The notes: a model not told the origin generated them from the letters alone. Shown: positions 34,675-44,183, counted from the stretch's first letter. The stretch: 64,000 bases of DNA from Burkholderiales bacterium (GCA_016213205.1 JACRAZ010000063.1:62001-126000); one strand, 5' to 3'. Numbers and translations are program-made.

Positions 34675-35190
34675 ATGAACACCACCGCATACACCTTCCT
34701 CACGCACACCCCGGTCTGGGTGTGGTTCCTGCTGGCCGCGCTGATCGCGCTGGGCCTGAAGCAATCACGCGACCAGGTGGTCAGCCGCACCAAGCTGCTG
34801 GTGCTGCCGGCGGTGCTGGGCGTGCTGTCGCTGGCCGGTGCCAGCAATGCCTTCGGCGCCGCACCCGAGGTGGTGCTGGCCTGGGCCGCCGGCCTGGCCG
34901 CGGGCGTGTCGGTCTTCACCGTGGCCCGGCTGCCGCTGCGTGCCCAGGCCCTGCCGGATGACCGCTTCGCGGTGGGCGGCAGCTGGCTGCCGCTGGTGCT
35001 GCTGCTGGGCGTGTTCACGCTGCGCTACGCGGTCAGCGCCTCGCTCGCCATGACGCCGGGCCTGGCCACGCAGGCTGGTTTCGCCCTCACGGCCAGCGTG
35101 TTGTACGGCTTGATGAGCGGCTTGTTCGCCGGCCGCGCGATGCGCATCCTGGCCCAGGCCCCCCGCGGCGCCGTGCCGCTGGCGGCCTGA
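34675..35190 (+). CDS. Small integral membrane protein (DUF6622-like)
   Basis: The protein has 171 residues and about five membrane helices (VWVWFLLAALIALGL, LLVLPAVLGVLSLAGA, VVLAWAAGLAAGVSVFTVAR, WLPLVLLLGVFTLRYAVSA, LTASVLYGLMSGLFAGRAM). It resembles a family of small Burkholderiales membrane proteins, DUF6622, by remembered pattern. The next gene, a LytS-like kinase, begins 14 bp after the stop, so it may sense something together with that kinase. No catalytic motif. Confidence 0.65.
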   Translation: MNTTAYTFLTHTPVWVWFLLAALIALGLKQSRDQVVSRTKLLVLPAVLGVLSLAGASNAFGAAPEVVLAWAAGLAAGVSVFTVARLPLRAQALPDDRFAVGGSWLPLVLLLGVFTLRYAVSASLAMTPGLATQAGFALTASVLYGLMSGLFAGRAMRILAQAPRGAVPLAA

Positions 35191-35204
35191 TCGACAATCC
35201 GCCG

Positions 35205-36311
35205 ATGCAAGCGCCCCCCTTCGCCTGGCCCTCGATGCGCAAAAGCCCCCTGCTGCGCCGCGGGCTGATCAACCAGCTGGTGTCGGTGCTGATCGCGCTG
35301 GTGATCTGGACCATCGGCTACAAGGGCAGCCCGCTGTGGGTGGCGCTGCTGTACTCGCTGTGCATCGGCAACCTGATCTGGCTGTTCGTCGATGGCGGGC
35401 GGGCCCTGGTGTCCCGGCTGCTCGGCGTGACGCCCCAGCGCGGCGGCGGCTGGCCGGGCTGGGGCGCGATGATCGGCACCGTGACCCTGGGCTCGGTGGC
35501 CGGCTACACCCTGGGCGCAGGCCTGATCGACACGCTGCTGGGCTACCAGACGCCCACCATGTTCACCAGTGGCCGGGTGCTGTTCTTCACCTTCCTGGCG
35601 GCCAGCCTGGTCACCTACTTCTACTACTCGCGCGAACGCCTGCACACCGAGATGGCGGCTGCCGAGGCCGCGCGCCGCGCCGCGGCGGAGAACCAGCTCA
35701 AGCTCCTGGAATCGCAGCTCGAACCGCACATGCTGTTCAACACGCTGGCCAACCTGCGGGTGCTGATCGGCCTGGACCCGCCCCGCGCGCAGGCCATGCT
35801 GGACCACCTGATCGCCTTCCTGCGCGCCACCCTGACCGCCTCGCGCAGCGGTGCCCAGCCGCTGAGTGCCGAGTTCGACCGCCTGGCCGACTACCTGGCA
35901 CTGATGGCCGTGCGCATGGGCCCGCGCCTGGTGGTGCAGATCGACCTGCCCGCCACGCTGCGCGACACGCCGGTGCCCCCGCTGCTGCTGCAGCCGCTGG
36001 TGGAAAACGCCATCAAGCACGGGCTGGAGCCCAAGGTCGAGGGCGGGCGCATCGAGCTGGCCGCCCGCAACGAGGCCGGCCACCTGGTGCTGACCGTGCG
36101 CGACACCGGGAACGGCCTGCCCGAGGACCCGGCCGGCGCCGCCCCCGCCGGTGCGCCCGGCGCCGGCGGCACGCACTACGGCCTGGCCCATGTGCGCGAA
36201 CGCCTCGCCGCGCTGTACGGTGAGCGCGGCATGCTGCGGCTGCAGCCGGCGCCCGGCGCCGAGGGCGGCACGCTCGCCATCGTCACCCTGCCCTTGCCCG
36301 ACACGCCATGA
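35205..36311 (+). CDS. LytS/YpdA-type sensor histidine kinase
   Basis: The protein has 368 residues and four membrane helices in the first 145 residues, without a periplasmic sensor. Phospho-acceptor is H175 in ESQLEPHMLFNTLANL; most relatives have PHFLFN here, so Phe is replaced by Met. The ATPase part shows LLQPLVENAIKHGL (N box) and VRDTGNGL (G1). The stop overlaps the start of the LytTR regulator gene by 4 bp. It belongs to a two-component system controlling a direct-repeat LytTR promoter somewhere; the target is not visible here. Confidence 0.9.
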   Translation: MQAPPFAWPSMRKSPLLRRGLINQLVSVLIALVIWTIGYKGSPLWVALLYSLCIGNLIWLFVDGGRALVSRLLGVTPQRGGGWPGWGAMIGTVTLGSVAGYTLGAGLIDTLLGYQTPTMFTSGRVLFFTFLAASLVTYFYYSRERLHTEMAAAEAARRAAAENQLKLLESQLEPHMLFNTLANLRVLIGLDPPRAQAMLDHLIAFLRATLTASRSGAQPLSAEFDRLADYLALMAVRMGPRLVVQIDLPATLRDTPVPPLLLQPLVENAIKHGLEPKVEGGRIELAARNEAGHLVLTVRDTGNGLPEDPAGAAPAGAPGAGGTHYGLAHVRERLAALYGERGMLRLQPAPGAEGGTLAIVTLPLPDTP

Positions 36312-37111
36312 CCACCGCCCTGATCGCCGAAGACGAACCCCTGCTGGCCGCCGGGCTGCGCGCCGAGCTGGACAGCTTGTGGCCCGAACTGCAGGTGGTT
36401 GCCATGGTGGGCGACGGTGCCAGCGCGCTGGCCCAATCGCTGGCGCTGAAGCCCCAGGTGTGCTTCTTCGACATCCGCATGCCCGGCCTCACCGGGCTGG
36501 AAGCCGCGCAGGCCCTGGCCGAGGACTGGCCCGACGACGGCCCGCCCTTCCCGCTGCTGGTGTTCGTGACGGCCTACGACCAATACGCCCTGCAGGCCTT
36601 CGAGGCGCAGGCGGTGGACTACCTGGTCAAGCCGCTGCAGCCGCACCGCCTGGCCGCCTGCATCGAGCGGCTGAAAAAACGCCTGGCCGACCAGGCCCCG
36701 GGCGGCGCGGTGCTGGACCAGACCTTGACGCAGCTGCGTGCGCTGCTCGGCGGCGCCGCCGCGGCGCCCGCCGTCGCCGCGCCACCGCGGCTGGACGTCA
36801 TCCAGGCCGGCGTGGGCAACACGGTGCACATGGTGCCGGTGGACGAGGTGCTGTACTTCGAGGCGGCGGACAAGTACATCCGCGTCGTCACCGCCGAGCG
36901 TGAACACCTGATCCGCCTGTCGCTGCGCGAGCTGCTGCCACAGCTCGATGCGCAGAAGTTCTGGCAGGTGCACCGCAGCCTGGTGGTGCGTGCCAGCGCC
37001 ATCACCACCGCGGTGAAGGACGAATCCGGCAAGGTCTTCCTCAGCCTGCGCGGCCGGCCCGAGCGGCTGACCGCGAGCCGGCTCTACGCCCACCTGTTCA
37101 AGGGCATGTAG
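36308..37111 (+). CDS. LytTR-family response regulator
   Basis: The protein has 267 residues. The receiver domain has acidic residues E8-D9-E10 and phospho-acceptor D55 in CFFDIRMPG, with the conserved Thr and Lys in FVTAYDQYAL and DYLVKPLQ. A linker of about 30 residues rich in Ala follows. The LytTR DNA-binding domain is at about 160-265 (VPVDEVLYFEAADKYIRVVT, FWQVHRSLVVRAS, LTASRLYAHLF). The gene ends 10 bp from the end of the convergent tpsA gene, with no terminator between. Confidence 0.92.
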   Translation: MTTALIAEDEPLLAAGLRAELDSLWPELQVVAMVGDGASALAQSLALKPQVCFFDIRMPGLTGLEAAQALAEDWPDDGPPFPLLVFVTAYDQYALQAFEAQAVDYLVKPLQPHRLAACIERLKKRLADQAPGGAVLDQTLTQLRALLGGAAAAPAVAAPPRLDVIQAGVGNTVHMVPVDEVLYFEAADKYIRVVTAEREHLIRLSLRELLPQLDAQKFWQVHRSLVVRASAITTAVKDESGKVFLSLRGRPERLTASRLYAHLFKGM

Positions 37112-37121
37112 GCCCGCCGGG

Positions 37122-40100
37122 TCAGGGCACGATGCGCAGCGGCGAACCCGCCCGTGGCGGCAGCGCGCCGCGGCCCAGCACCGTGAAGCTGCTGTCGGGC
37201 CCGGCCTCGCACATGTCGCGGCCCAGCGGGCCGAAGTCGATGCGTGGCACCACCAGGCGCGCCAGGCTGGCCGACAGGTCCAGTTGCGGCAGCGTCACCG
37301 CCAGCGTGCCGCCCACGCCATCGGGCGCCGCGGCCTGGATCACGTTGCCACCGGCCACCCCCGGGCGGAAGGCCGCGATCTGCGCGCCGCCGATCGACAC
37401 CCGGCTGCCATCGGGCAGCAGCACCGGCACCTCCACCCGCACTTCGCCGCCGCGCGCCAGCGGCGCGGCGGTGTTGGCCTGCACGAAGCCCGACTGCATC
37501 AGCAAGGCGCCGGCCGTGAGGTCGATGTTGCCGCCGTTGCCGCTGCTGCGCCCCTCCACCGAGGTGGTGATGCGCGCATCGTGCAGGCTGGCGGTGCCGC
37601 CGGCGCGCAGCGAGATGGCCCCGCCATCGCCCTCCACCGCCGAGGTGAGGATGCCCGCACGCTCGAGCCGCAGCGCCCCGCGGGTGCTCACCACGATGCG
37701 GCTCGCCGCGGTGTTGCCGGTGGCCGCGGCCGACAGCTCGGCGTCCTGCAGCCACAGGCTGCCGGCAGTGAGCACCAGCGCGCTCGAGCCCACGGCGGCG
37801 GGGTTGGCCACCGTGGCGCGGTTGCTGATGCTGAGCTCGGCATGGTCGCGCAGCAGCACGGCACCGCTCACGTCGATGCCGATGGTGCCGGTGCGTCCGC
37901 CAGAGCCCACCAGCGCCCGGCTCACGATGCGGCTGGTCTGGCCGCTGGCCGTGTCGGTGCCCTCGACGCTGAGCGAGCCCGCCTGCACGCTGATGCGCCC
38001 GGCCGCGCCGGCACCGCCGGTGTTGGCCGCCACGGTGCCGCCCTGGGTGAGCCGCAGCGCATCGCCCACGCGCAGCGTGATGCTGCCGGCGTCGCCCGTG
38101 CCACCGGCCACGCTGTAGATGCCGGCGGCGTTGTGCAGCGTGAGGTTCTGCGCCTGCACCTCGATCGCCCCGCCCGCGCCGGAGCCCAGCGTGCTGGAGG
38201 AGATGAAGCCTTCGGCCACCAGCTCGATCTGGCGCGCGGTCACGCTGATGCTGCCGGCGCGCCCGCTGTCCGAGCCGTCGGTGCTCAGGCCGGTGGCGCC
38301 GCTCACGCTGCCGCCGCCATCGACGAACAGCGTGTCCGCCACCACCTTCACCGAGCCGGCGTCGGCGGCCGAATTGGTGCCCGAGGAGATCATCCCGCCC
38401 TGCAGGATCTCGATGCGGTCGGCCTCCACCTGCACCGCGCCGCCGGCGCCGAAGCCCAGCGCATCGCCGGCGATGCCGGTGAACAGCTGGCGTGCGCCAC
38501 GGCCGTCGATGCGCAGCAGCGGTGTCTTCACCACGATCTGCCCGGTATCGCCCAGACCCAGCGAGCCCACCAGAATGCCGCCGCCGTCCCGGATGGACAG
38601 GCTTTCGCGCGCCAGCACGTCCAGGCTGCCGGCATTGCCCACGAAGCCGTAGGCGAAGGCGCTCAGGCCGCCGGCCATGGTGCCCAGCCCATCGAGCAGG
38701 ATGCGGTCGGCACGCACCACCACCTGGCCGGCGCTGCCCAGCAGGCTGGTGGTGTCGGCCGAGACGCGGGCGGTGCCCAGCACGCTGAGCTCGCCGGCCT
38801 CCACCCGCACCTCGCCGGCACGGCCCGAGGCCTCGCCCAGCGTGCCGCTGGACACGGTGGTGACGCTGTCCAGCGCGCCTTGCAGCTGCACCAGCGGTGC
38901 GCTCACGCGCACGGTGCCGGCATCGCCCGGCCCGAGCGTGGCGGTGGTGATCTGGCCGCCCTCGCGCAGCCGCACCGCCTCGCGTGCGTTCACCGACACC
39001 GCGCCGGACACGCCCGCGCCCGAACTCAGGCTGCTGATGCCGGCCACGCCACCGGCCCCGCCGCCATCAAGCAGGATGCGGGCGGCGTCCACCGTCACCG
39101 CACCGGCGGCGCCCTCGGTGCGGGTGCTGGTCGCAATGCGCGCGCCGGCGCCCAGCGTCAGCTCGCCCGCCACCTGCAGCTGCAGGGCCGGGCCCGCCGC
39201 CGCGCTGCCGATGTGGTAGGTGGCCAGCGAGGTGTCGGCCCCCTGCGCATCCAGGCGCAGGCTGCCGGCGGCCACCTGCAGCGGCGCCACCGGGCCGCCA
39301 CCGGCCTCGGCCGCGCTGACAACCGAGATCTCGGCGCCGCGGCTCAGCACCACCGCGCCGGGCACCTTCACCACCAGGCCGCCGCCACCGGCGCTGCCGG
39401 TCTCGGTGTACAGGCCAGCCACCGTGCGGCCGCCGCTGCCCTGCAGGCTGAGCGACGCGGCCTCCACCTCGATGCGGCCCGAGGCCTGGGCGGGCGACGC
39501 CACCGCCAGCACCAGCGCGCCTTCGGTCAGCGCGAGGCTGCCCTCGGCCTGCAGCCGCACCTGGCCGGCCGGGGCCGCCAGCACCGTGTCCTGCAGCGTG
39601 ATGTCGCCGCCCGCGAGCGTCAGCGCCTGCTGCGGCGCCAGTTGCTGGAAGCCGCCACGCCACTGCAGCGGCCCCGCCGGCTGCGCCGCCAGGAAGCCGA
39701 AGCGCTGCGGTGCCGCCACCGTGAGCGAGGAGGCATCGGCGCTGCCGGTGCGCCAGGTGAAGCCGTCGGCGAACCGCAGCTCGGGCGTGGTGCCCAGGTG
39801 CAGGCCGGCAGGCACGTCGAACCGCCCGCCGGGCCCGATGACGATGCCGCTGGGGTTGACCAGGTAGAACGCCGGCGCGCTGCCGGCCGCGGCCTGCAGG
39901 CGCACCGGACCGTCAACCACGCTGGCCTCGCCACCGGTGACACGGCTGATGACATGCCGGATGCCGGCATCGGTGGTGATGAAGGTGGCCGACTCGCCCG
40001 CCGCCACGCCGAAGCGCGAGAAGCTGTGGAACAGGTTGGCCCCACGCAGCGTGCCCAGCGCCTGCGGCACGGTGAACGCACCGCCGAGCGATTGCACCGC

Positions 40101-40250
40101 GCCCACCGAGCCATCGGTGGTGGCACCGCCTTGCGCCTGGCCCACGGCCAGCAGCCAGGCCGCGGCCCAGGCGGTGTGGCGCAGCACGGTGCGCCGGCCG
40201 GCCGCGCCGGCGGGCTTGGTTGGACGCGTCATTCGGGCGTCATGGCTCAT
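37122..40250 (-). CDS. Filamentous-haemagglutinin-type TpsA exoprotein
   Basis: The protein has 1042 residues. After a signal sequence ending near residue 42 comes a TPS secretion domain: GTLRGANLFHSFSRFGVAAG (67-86) and YLVNPSGIVIGPGGRFDV (129-146), the NPNG-type motif. The passenger is a regular right-handed beta-helix of about 20-25-residue rungs rich in Gly, Ala, Val and Asp (GDAGTVRVSAPLVQLQGAL and many like it). No toxin or CDI module is recognisable at the C-terminus. The ATG overlaps the CHAT gene stop by 4 bp. Secretion would use the TpsB encoded at 42576-44183. Role may be adhesion or biofilm (family knowledge). Confidence 0.88.
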   Translation of the reverse strand: MSHDARMTRPTKPAGAAGRRTVLRHTAWAAAWLLAVGQAQGGATTDGSVGAVQSLGGAFTVPQALGTLRGANLFHSFSRFGVAAGESATFITTDAGIRHVISRVTGGEASVVDGPVRLQAAAGSAPAFYLVNPSGIVIGPGGRFDVPAGLHLGTTPELRFADGFTWRTGSADASSLTVAAPQRFGFLAAQPAGPLQWRGGFQQLAPQQALTLAGGDITLQDTVLAAPAGQVRLQAEGSLALTEGALVLAVASPAQASGRIEVEAASLSLQGSGGRTVAGLYTETGSAGGGGLVVKVPGAVVLSRGAEISVVSAAEAGGGPVAPLQVAAGSLRLDAQGADTSLATYHIGSAAAGPALQLQVAGELTLGAGARIATSTRTEGAAGAVTVDAARILLDGGGAGGVAGISSLSSGAGVSGAVSVNAREAVRLREGGQITTATLGPGDAGTVRVSAPLVQLQGALDSVTTVSSGTLGEASGRAGEVRVEAGELSVLGTARVSADTTSLLGSAGQVVVRADRILLDGLGTMAGGLSAFAYGFVGNAGSLDVLARESLSIRDGGGILVGSLGLGDTGQIVVKTPLLRIDGRGARQLFTGIAGDALGFGAGGAVQVEADRIEILQGGMISSGTNSAADAGSVKVVADTLFVDGGGSVSGATGLSTDGSDSGRAGSISVTARQIELVAEGFISSSTLGSGAGGAIEVQAQNLTLHNAAGIYSVAGGTGDAGSITLRVGDALRLTQGGTVAANTGGAGAAGRISVQAGSLSVEGTDTASGQTSRIVSRALVGSGGRTGTIGIDVSGAVLLRDHAELSISNRATVANPAAVGSSALVLTAGSLWLQDAELSAAATGNTAASRIVVSTRGALRLERAGILTSAVEGDGGAISLRAGGTASLHDARITTSVEGRSSGNGGNIDLTAGALLMQSGFVQANTAAPLARGGEVRVEVPVLLPDGSRVSIGGAQIAAFRPGVAGGNVIQAAAPDGVGGTLAVTLPQLDLSASLARLVVPRIDFGPLGRDMCEAGPDSSFTVLGRGALPPRAGSPLRIVP

Positions 40251-42631
40251 TGCCAGTCTCCCAGCAGCAGGAACGGGGCCCAGTAGAACGGGTGGCGCAG
40301 GCCCGCGGTGTCGAGCAGCTCGACCTGGGCCTGCCGCAGCGCCTGCGCCTTGCCCAGGCCTTGTTCGGCCAGCAGGCGGTAGAAGCGGGTCATCAACAGG
40401 TTGGCCGCACGGTCGGACACCGGCCACAAGGTGCCCAGCGCGCTGCGTGCATGCGCCTTCAGCGCGGTGCCGCTCATGCCCAGCGGTGCGCGGTCGTCGC
40501 CCTCGGCCGTCTGGCAGGCCGACAGGGTGATCAGCTCGATCGGCGCGCGCCTCAGCCGCGCATCGCCCAGCAGCGCCTGCAGGCCATCGAGCGTGAGCAG
40601 TTCGTCGAAGGTCATGATGAAGGTGCTGTCGGCGCTGTCGCCGAACACGCCGTGCGAGGCGATGTGCACCACCGCGTGCTCGCCGCTGCGCAGCCGCTGC
40701 TCGAACGCGGCGCGGGTGAACTGCTGGTCCAGCAGCACGGTGCCGCGGGCGATCTGCCCGATGGCCTGCACCTCCTGCCTGGCACCGGGCAGCGCCAGGG
40801 CCTCGCGCAGGGCCTGGCGGTCGGCCGCCGAGCGCGAGGGGACCGGCGGGCCGGGCAGCATCGAATCCACCAGGCGGGTGGGCAGCTTGTCGAGCACCGG
40901 GCCGGGCTCGCTCATCGCGGCCAGCAGCGGCCGGCGGGCCGGGCCGGCGCTGGGCGTGGCGCTGCGGGCGGCCAGCAGGCTCAGGCCCGGCACGGTGGGC
41001 AGCGCGAGCCGGCGCACGAGGTAGTCGCGCCCGTCGTGCAGCGCGGCCAGCGGCACCAGGCGCAGCACGCCATCGGGCACCACCACCAGGGTGCCGATGC
41101 GCTGGCTGCCCAGCAGCGGCTCGATCGGGGCCACCAGCCAGCGGTACAGCGCGTCGCCGGCGGGCCGGTGTTCACCCCGGTTGCGCAACGCGGCCACGAA
41201 GTCGAGCGCGGTGCGGCGCAACTGCTCGCCCGGCACGTCCACCGTGTGGCGGCTGAGGCCCTGCGCGGTTTCCACCAGCAGCTCCAGCCGGTCGGGCAGG
41301 ATGATGGGGTAGTACACCGCGGTGGCCGGCGGCGGGGGCTCGCGGCGGTCGGTGCGGGCCGAGCCCACGCTGCAGCGGTCGCGCAGGTAGTCTTCCAGCT
41401 CGGTCTGCTTGATGAGCTCCACCGTTTCGCGGGCCTGGTACAGCAAGGCGGTCTGCTCGGCACCGGCCACCCGCGAAGCGCGGCGCAGCAGCAGGTCGGT
41501 GAGGCCCAGGTACAGCGGCTCCAGGGTCTCCCGGAACGAGGAGCGGCCATCCACGTACTGCACCGGCATGTCGATGCGCACCGATTCCAGGTGCTGCACC
41601 GCGCGCCGGTAGGCGGCCAGCGCGGCGGCTTCGTCGCCACCGGCCTGCATCAGGCGGGCCACGCGCCATTCCAGCGCGACCAGCAGTTCACGCTCGTCGG
41701 TGTGCTGGGCATGGCGCAGGCCTCGTTCGGTGTGGCGCAGCGCGTCGGCCGGCCGGCCCTGGGCCTCGGCCAGCGCGGCCAGGCCGTCCTGGGCCTCGGC
41801 GGCCATCGCGGCGGCGGCGCGGGCGGCGGTGTCCGTCGCAGGGGCGGCGCCGGCCCGGGTGTCCTCGTCGGTGGCCGCTGGCGTGTTGCCGGCCGGTGGC
41901 TCGCGGCCGGCCTGCAGTGCGGCGGCGTGGGCCGCGGCGTACTGCTGCTGGGCCAGCACGTGCCCCGCGGCGCCGAGGCCGCGGGCCTGCGCCGCGATGT
42001 CCAGCGCATGCCGGGCCCGCAGCGCGGCGCTGCCCAGTGCCGGCACGCGCAGCGCAGCGGCCTCCAGGCCGGCCTGGCGCGACGCCGCTGCCACACCCGG
42101 CAGGCGCAGCCGGTTGAGCGCCACCGCCAATGCGACCTCGGCATCGCCCGGGGCCAGCTCGCCGGCCAGCCGGTAGGCCGCGTCGGCCGGGGGCCCGGCG
42201 CGGCGCGCCAGGTGCAGGTGCCCCAGGTCCAGCGCCACGGCGGCCCGCTCTCGGGGCGGCAGGGGCCCGAACAGGGCCTCGTTCAGCAGCGCCTCGGCAC
42301 GGTCGGGCTGCCGCAGCCGCAGCAAGGCCTGGCCCCAGGCGGCGGCGGCGCGGGCCCGTGCCGGCCCGGGCGCGGCGTCGGCATGCGCCTGCTCCAGCGG
42401 TGCCAGCGCCAGCCGCACCTGGCCCTGCTGCAGCGCGCACAGCCCGGCCGGCGGCGGCGGCGGGGCGAGCCCGGCGTCACGCTGGGCGCGCGCGGTGCCC
42501 GCCGCCAGCAAGGCCAGGCCGAGCACGGCCAGGCCGGCCCAGCGGGCCGGGCCGCGCAGCGTGCCGGGTGGCCGCTCACTCGATGCGGTAGCGCAATGCG
42601 ATGTGGATGCCACGGTCCTGCAGGTCTCCAT
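40247..42631 (-). CDS. CHAT-domain caspase-like peptidase with TPR region, between tpsB and tpsA
   Basis: About 794 residues using the ATG at 42631; a later GTG at 42613 is also possible. A hydrophobic segment near residues 31-50 (WAGLAVLGLALLAAGTARA) suggests export. A TPR-like helical region covers about 55-400. The C-terminal CHAT domain contains the His-Cys dyad: H660 in VHIASHG and C706 in ITLSACQTAEG, followed by GTLWPVSDRAA. CHAT proteins are caspase-like cysteine peptidases; some act on secreted partners. The gene overlaps tpsB by 56 bp and tpsA by 4 bp, so it is expressed together with them and its target may be TpsA (inference). Confidence 0.85.
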   Translation of the reverse strand: METCRTVASTSHCATASSERPPGTLRGPARWAGLAVLGLALLAAGTARAQRDAGLAPPPPPAGLCALQQGQVRLALAPLEQAHADAAPGPARARAAAAWGQALLRLRQPDRAEALLNEALFGPLPPRERAAVALDLGHLHLARRAGPPADAAYRLAGELAPGDAEVALAVALNRLRLPGVAAASRQAGLEAAALRVPALGSAALRARHALDIAAQARGLGAAGHVLAQQQYAAAHAAALQAGREPPAGNTPAATDEDTRAGAAPATDTAARAAAAMAAEAQDGLAALAEAQGRPADALRHTERGLRHAQHTDERELLVALEWRVARLMQAGGDEAAALAAYRRAVQHLESVRIDMPVQYVDGRSSFRETLEPLYLGLTDLLLRRASRVAGAEQTALLYQARETVELIKQTELEDYLRDRCSVGSARTDRREPPPPATAVYYPIILPDRLELLVETAQGLSRHTVDVPGEQLRRTALDFVAALRNRGEHRPAGDALYRWLVAPIEPLLGSQRIGTLVVVPDGVLRLVPLAALHDGRDYLVRRLALPTVPGLSLLAARSATPSAGPARRPLLAAMSEPGPVLDKLPTRLVDSMLPGPPVPSRSAADRQALREALALPGARQEVQAIGQIARGTVLLDQQFTRAAFEQRLRSGEHAVVHIASHGVFGDSADSTFIMTFDELLTLDGLQALLGDARLRRAPIELITLSACQTAEGDDRAPLGMSGTALKAHARSALGTLWPVSDRAANLLMTRFYRLLAEQGLGKAQALRQAQVELLDTAGLRHPFYWAPFLLLGDWQ

Positions 42632-44183
42632 GGGTGTCGATCGGTCGCCGCTCCAGGCGGCGGCCATAGAAGCATTCGGCCTCCCAGGCGTCGTGCGCCC
42701 AGAGCAGGCCCAGTCCGGCCGAGGCCAGCCGGGCCGCATCGGCCCCGCGGTCGTGCGCGCGGCCGGCGTCGAGGAAGGGCACCAGCACCAGGCGCCGGCG
42801 ATCGCCCTCGCCGCCCCACAGCGGGTGGTGGTACTCGGCGCCCAGCGTCCAGCCGCTGTCGCGCACGAGCTGATTCTCGCGGTAGCCGCGCACGGTGTGG
42901 CGGCCCCCCAGGCTCAGCTGCTCCAGCGGCACCAGGTGGTCGGCGCTGCGCTGCACCAGGCCGCGCAGCAGCCACTGCGCGCCCGGCCGGCCGGCGGGCA
43001 GCGCCACCTGGGCCTGGCCCTGCCAGAAGCGGTAGCGCCGCGGCGCCTGGGCCTCGAGCGTGGCCGGCTCGGGCAGGTTGTTGCGGCCGCCCGCGAACAC
43101 CGAGCGCAGCGCCAGCACGTGGGCCTCGCCGCGCAGCGTGAGTTCCTGGCTCAGGCGCCAGGTGCGGGTGCGGGTGGTGCCGGTGTTCTCGCCGGCCACG
43201 AAGCTGAAGGGCTCGCCATCGAGCGTGCTGCGGCTGTCGCGCCAGGTGGCCGAGGCGCCCAGCACCAGGCGGCGGTGGGCATCGTCGATCAGCGGGTGGC
43301 TCAGGCCCAGCTCGCGGGTGCGCACCCGGCTGGCGATGTTCAGCGCCTGCAGCGGCTCTTCGATCACCGCCGAATCCCCCTGGGCCAGGCGCAGCATCGC
43401 CAGCGTGCGCCCGGCGGCCAGCGGCAGCGTGAAGCCCAGTTCGCCCTGGTCGCTGCCGTCGCTGCGGCCCAGCGTGGCCGCGAGGGTGTCGCCCCAGCCG
43501 GTGAGGTTGCGCAGCGTGAGGCTGGCGCCAGCGGCCCGCGAGCCCGCGGCCGGCGCCTGGTGGTTGTGCGCCCACAGCTCGGCCCGCACCGCCGGTGCCC
43601 GCCGGGCCTCCACCTCGAGCACGGCCTGCCCCGGCGCAGCGCCGGGCGACAGCCGCAGGTTCAGGCGCTCGAACAGCGGGTCGGCCAGCAGCAGGCGCAT
43701 GCGTTCCTGCAGGCGGTTCACCTCGAGCGGCTCGCCCGGGCGTGCAAGCCGTGCCTGCACATAGGCCGGGCTCAGCCGGCCCAGGCCCTGCATGCGCCAG
43801 GCCGTGATGCGGCCTTCCACCACCTGCACCCGCAGCAGGCCTTCGGCCAGCGCCTCGTCGTGCAGCACGGCCCCAGAGTTCACGTAGCCGCGCTCGACAT
43901 ACACGCGCGTGATGCGCTGGCGCAGCTCTTCCAGGTCCACCCAGCGCAGCGGGCGGTTCAGCAGCGGTGCGGCCAGCGCCGCGAGTTGCTCGCCGTCGAC
44001 CACGCTGGCGCCTTCGAACACCACGCGGCGCAGCAGGATGGGGGCTTCGGCGCCGCCCGGCACCGTGGCCGGCGCGGCCGGACCGGCATCGGCCTGCACT
44101 GCTGGCGAAGCGGCGGCCATGGGCGTGCACAGCAGCGCCAGGGCGGCCCCGGTGGCCGAGAGCAGCGGTCGCATCATCGGCAA
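42576..44183 (-). CDS. TpsB outer-membrane transporter (ShlB/FhaC/HecB family)
   Basis: The protein has 535 residues. The start is the TTG at 44183, because GGAGGA at 44196-44191 sits seven bases upstream; the ATGs at 44177 and 44174 are too far from it. After a signal peptide comes a POTRA region (ILLRRVVFEGASVVDGEQL, RVQVVEGRITAWRMQGLG) and a 16-strand barrel. The conserved loop-6 motif reads VRGYREN at 431-437. It exports the TpsA protein encoded two genes downstream. The conserved POTRA-binding and loop motifs make assignment secure. Confidence 0.9.
   Translation of the reverse strand: MPMMRPLLSATGAALALLCTPMAAASPAVQADAGPAAPATVPGGAEAPILLRRVVFEGASVVDGEQLAALAAPLLNRPLRWVDLEELRQRITRVYVERGYVNSGAVLHDEALAEGLLRVQVVEGRITAWRMQGLGRLSPAYVQARLARPGEPLEVNRLQERMRLLLADPLFERLNLRLSPGAAPGQAVLEVEARRAPAVRAELWAHNHQAPAAGSRAAGASLTLRNLTGWGDTLAATLGRSDGSDQGELGFTLPLAAGRTLAMLRLAQGDSAVIEEPLQALNIASRVRTRELGLSHPLIDDAHRRLVLGASATWRDSRSTLDGEPFSFVAGENTGTTRTRTWRLSQELTLRGEAHVLALRSVFAGGRNNLPEPATLEAQAPRRYRFWQGQAQVALPAGRPGAQWLLRGLVQRSADHLVPLEQLSLGGRHTVRGYRENQLVRDSGWTLGAEYHHPLWGGEGDRRRLVLVPFLDAGRAHDRGADAARLASAGLGLLWAHDAWEAECFYGRRLERRPIDTHGDLQDRGIHIALRYRIE

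Noticed and set aside
37284-40286. Open frame of about 1000 codons on the plus strand opposite tpsA
   Set aside because: It mirrors the repetitive tpsA codons and has no ribosome-binding site or domain; tpsA has signal, NPSG motif and operon context.
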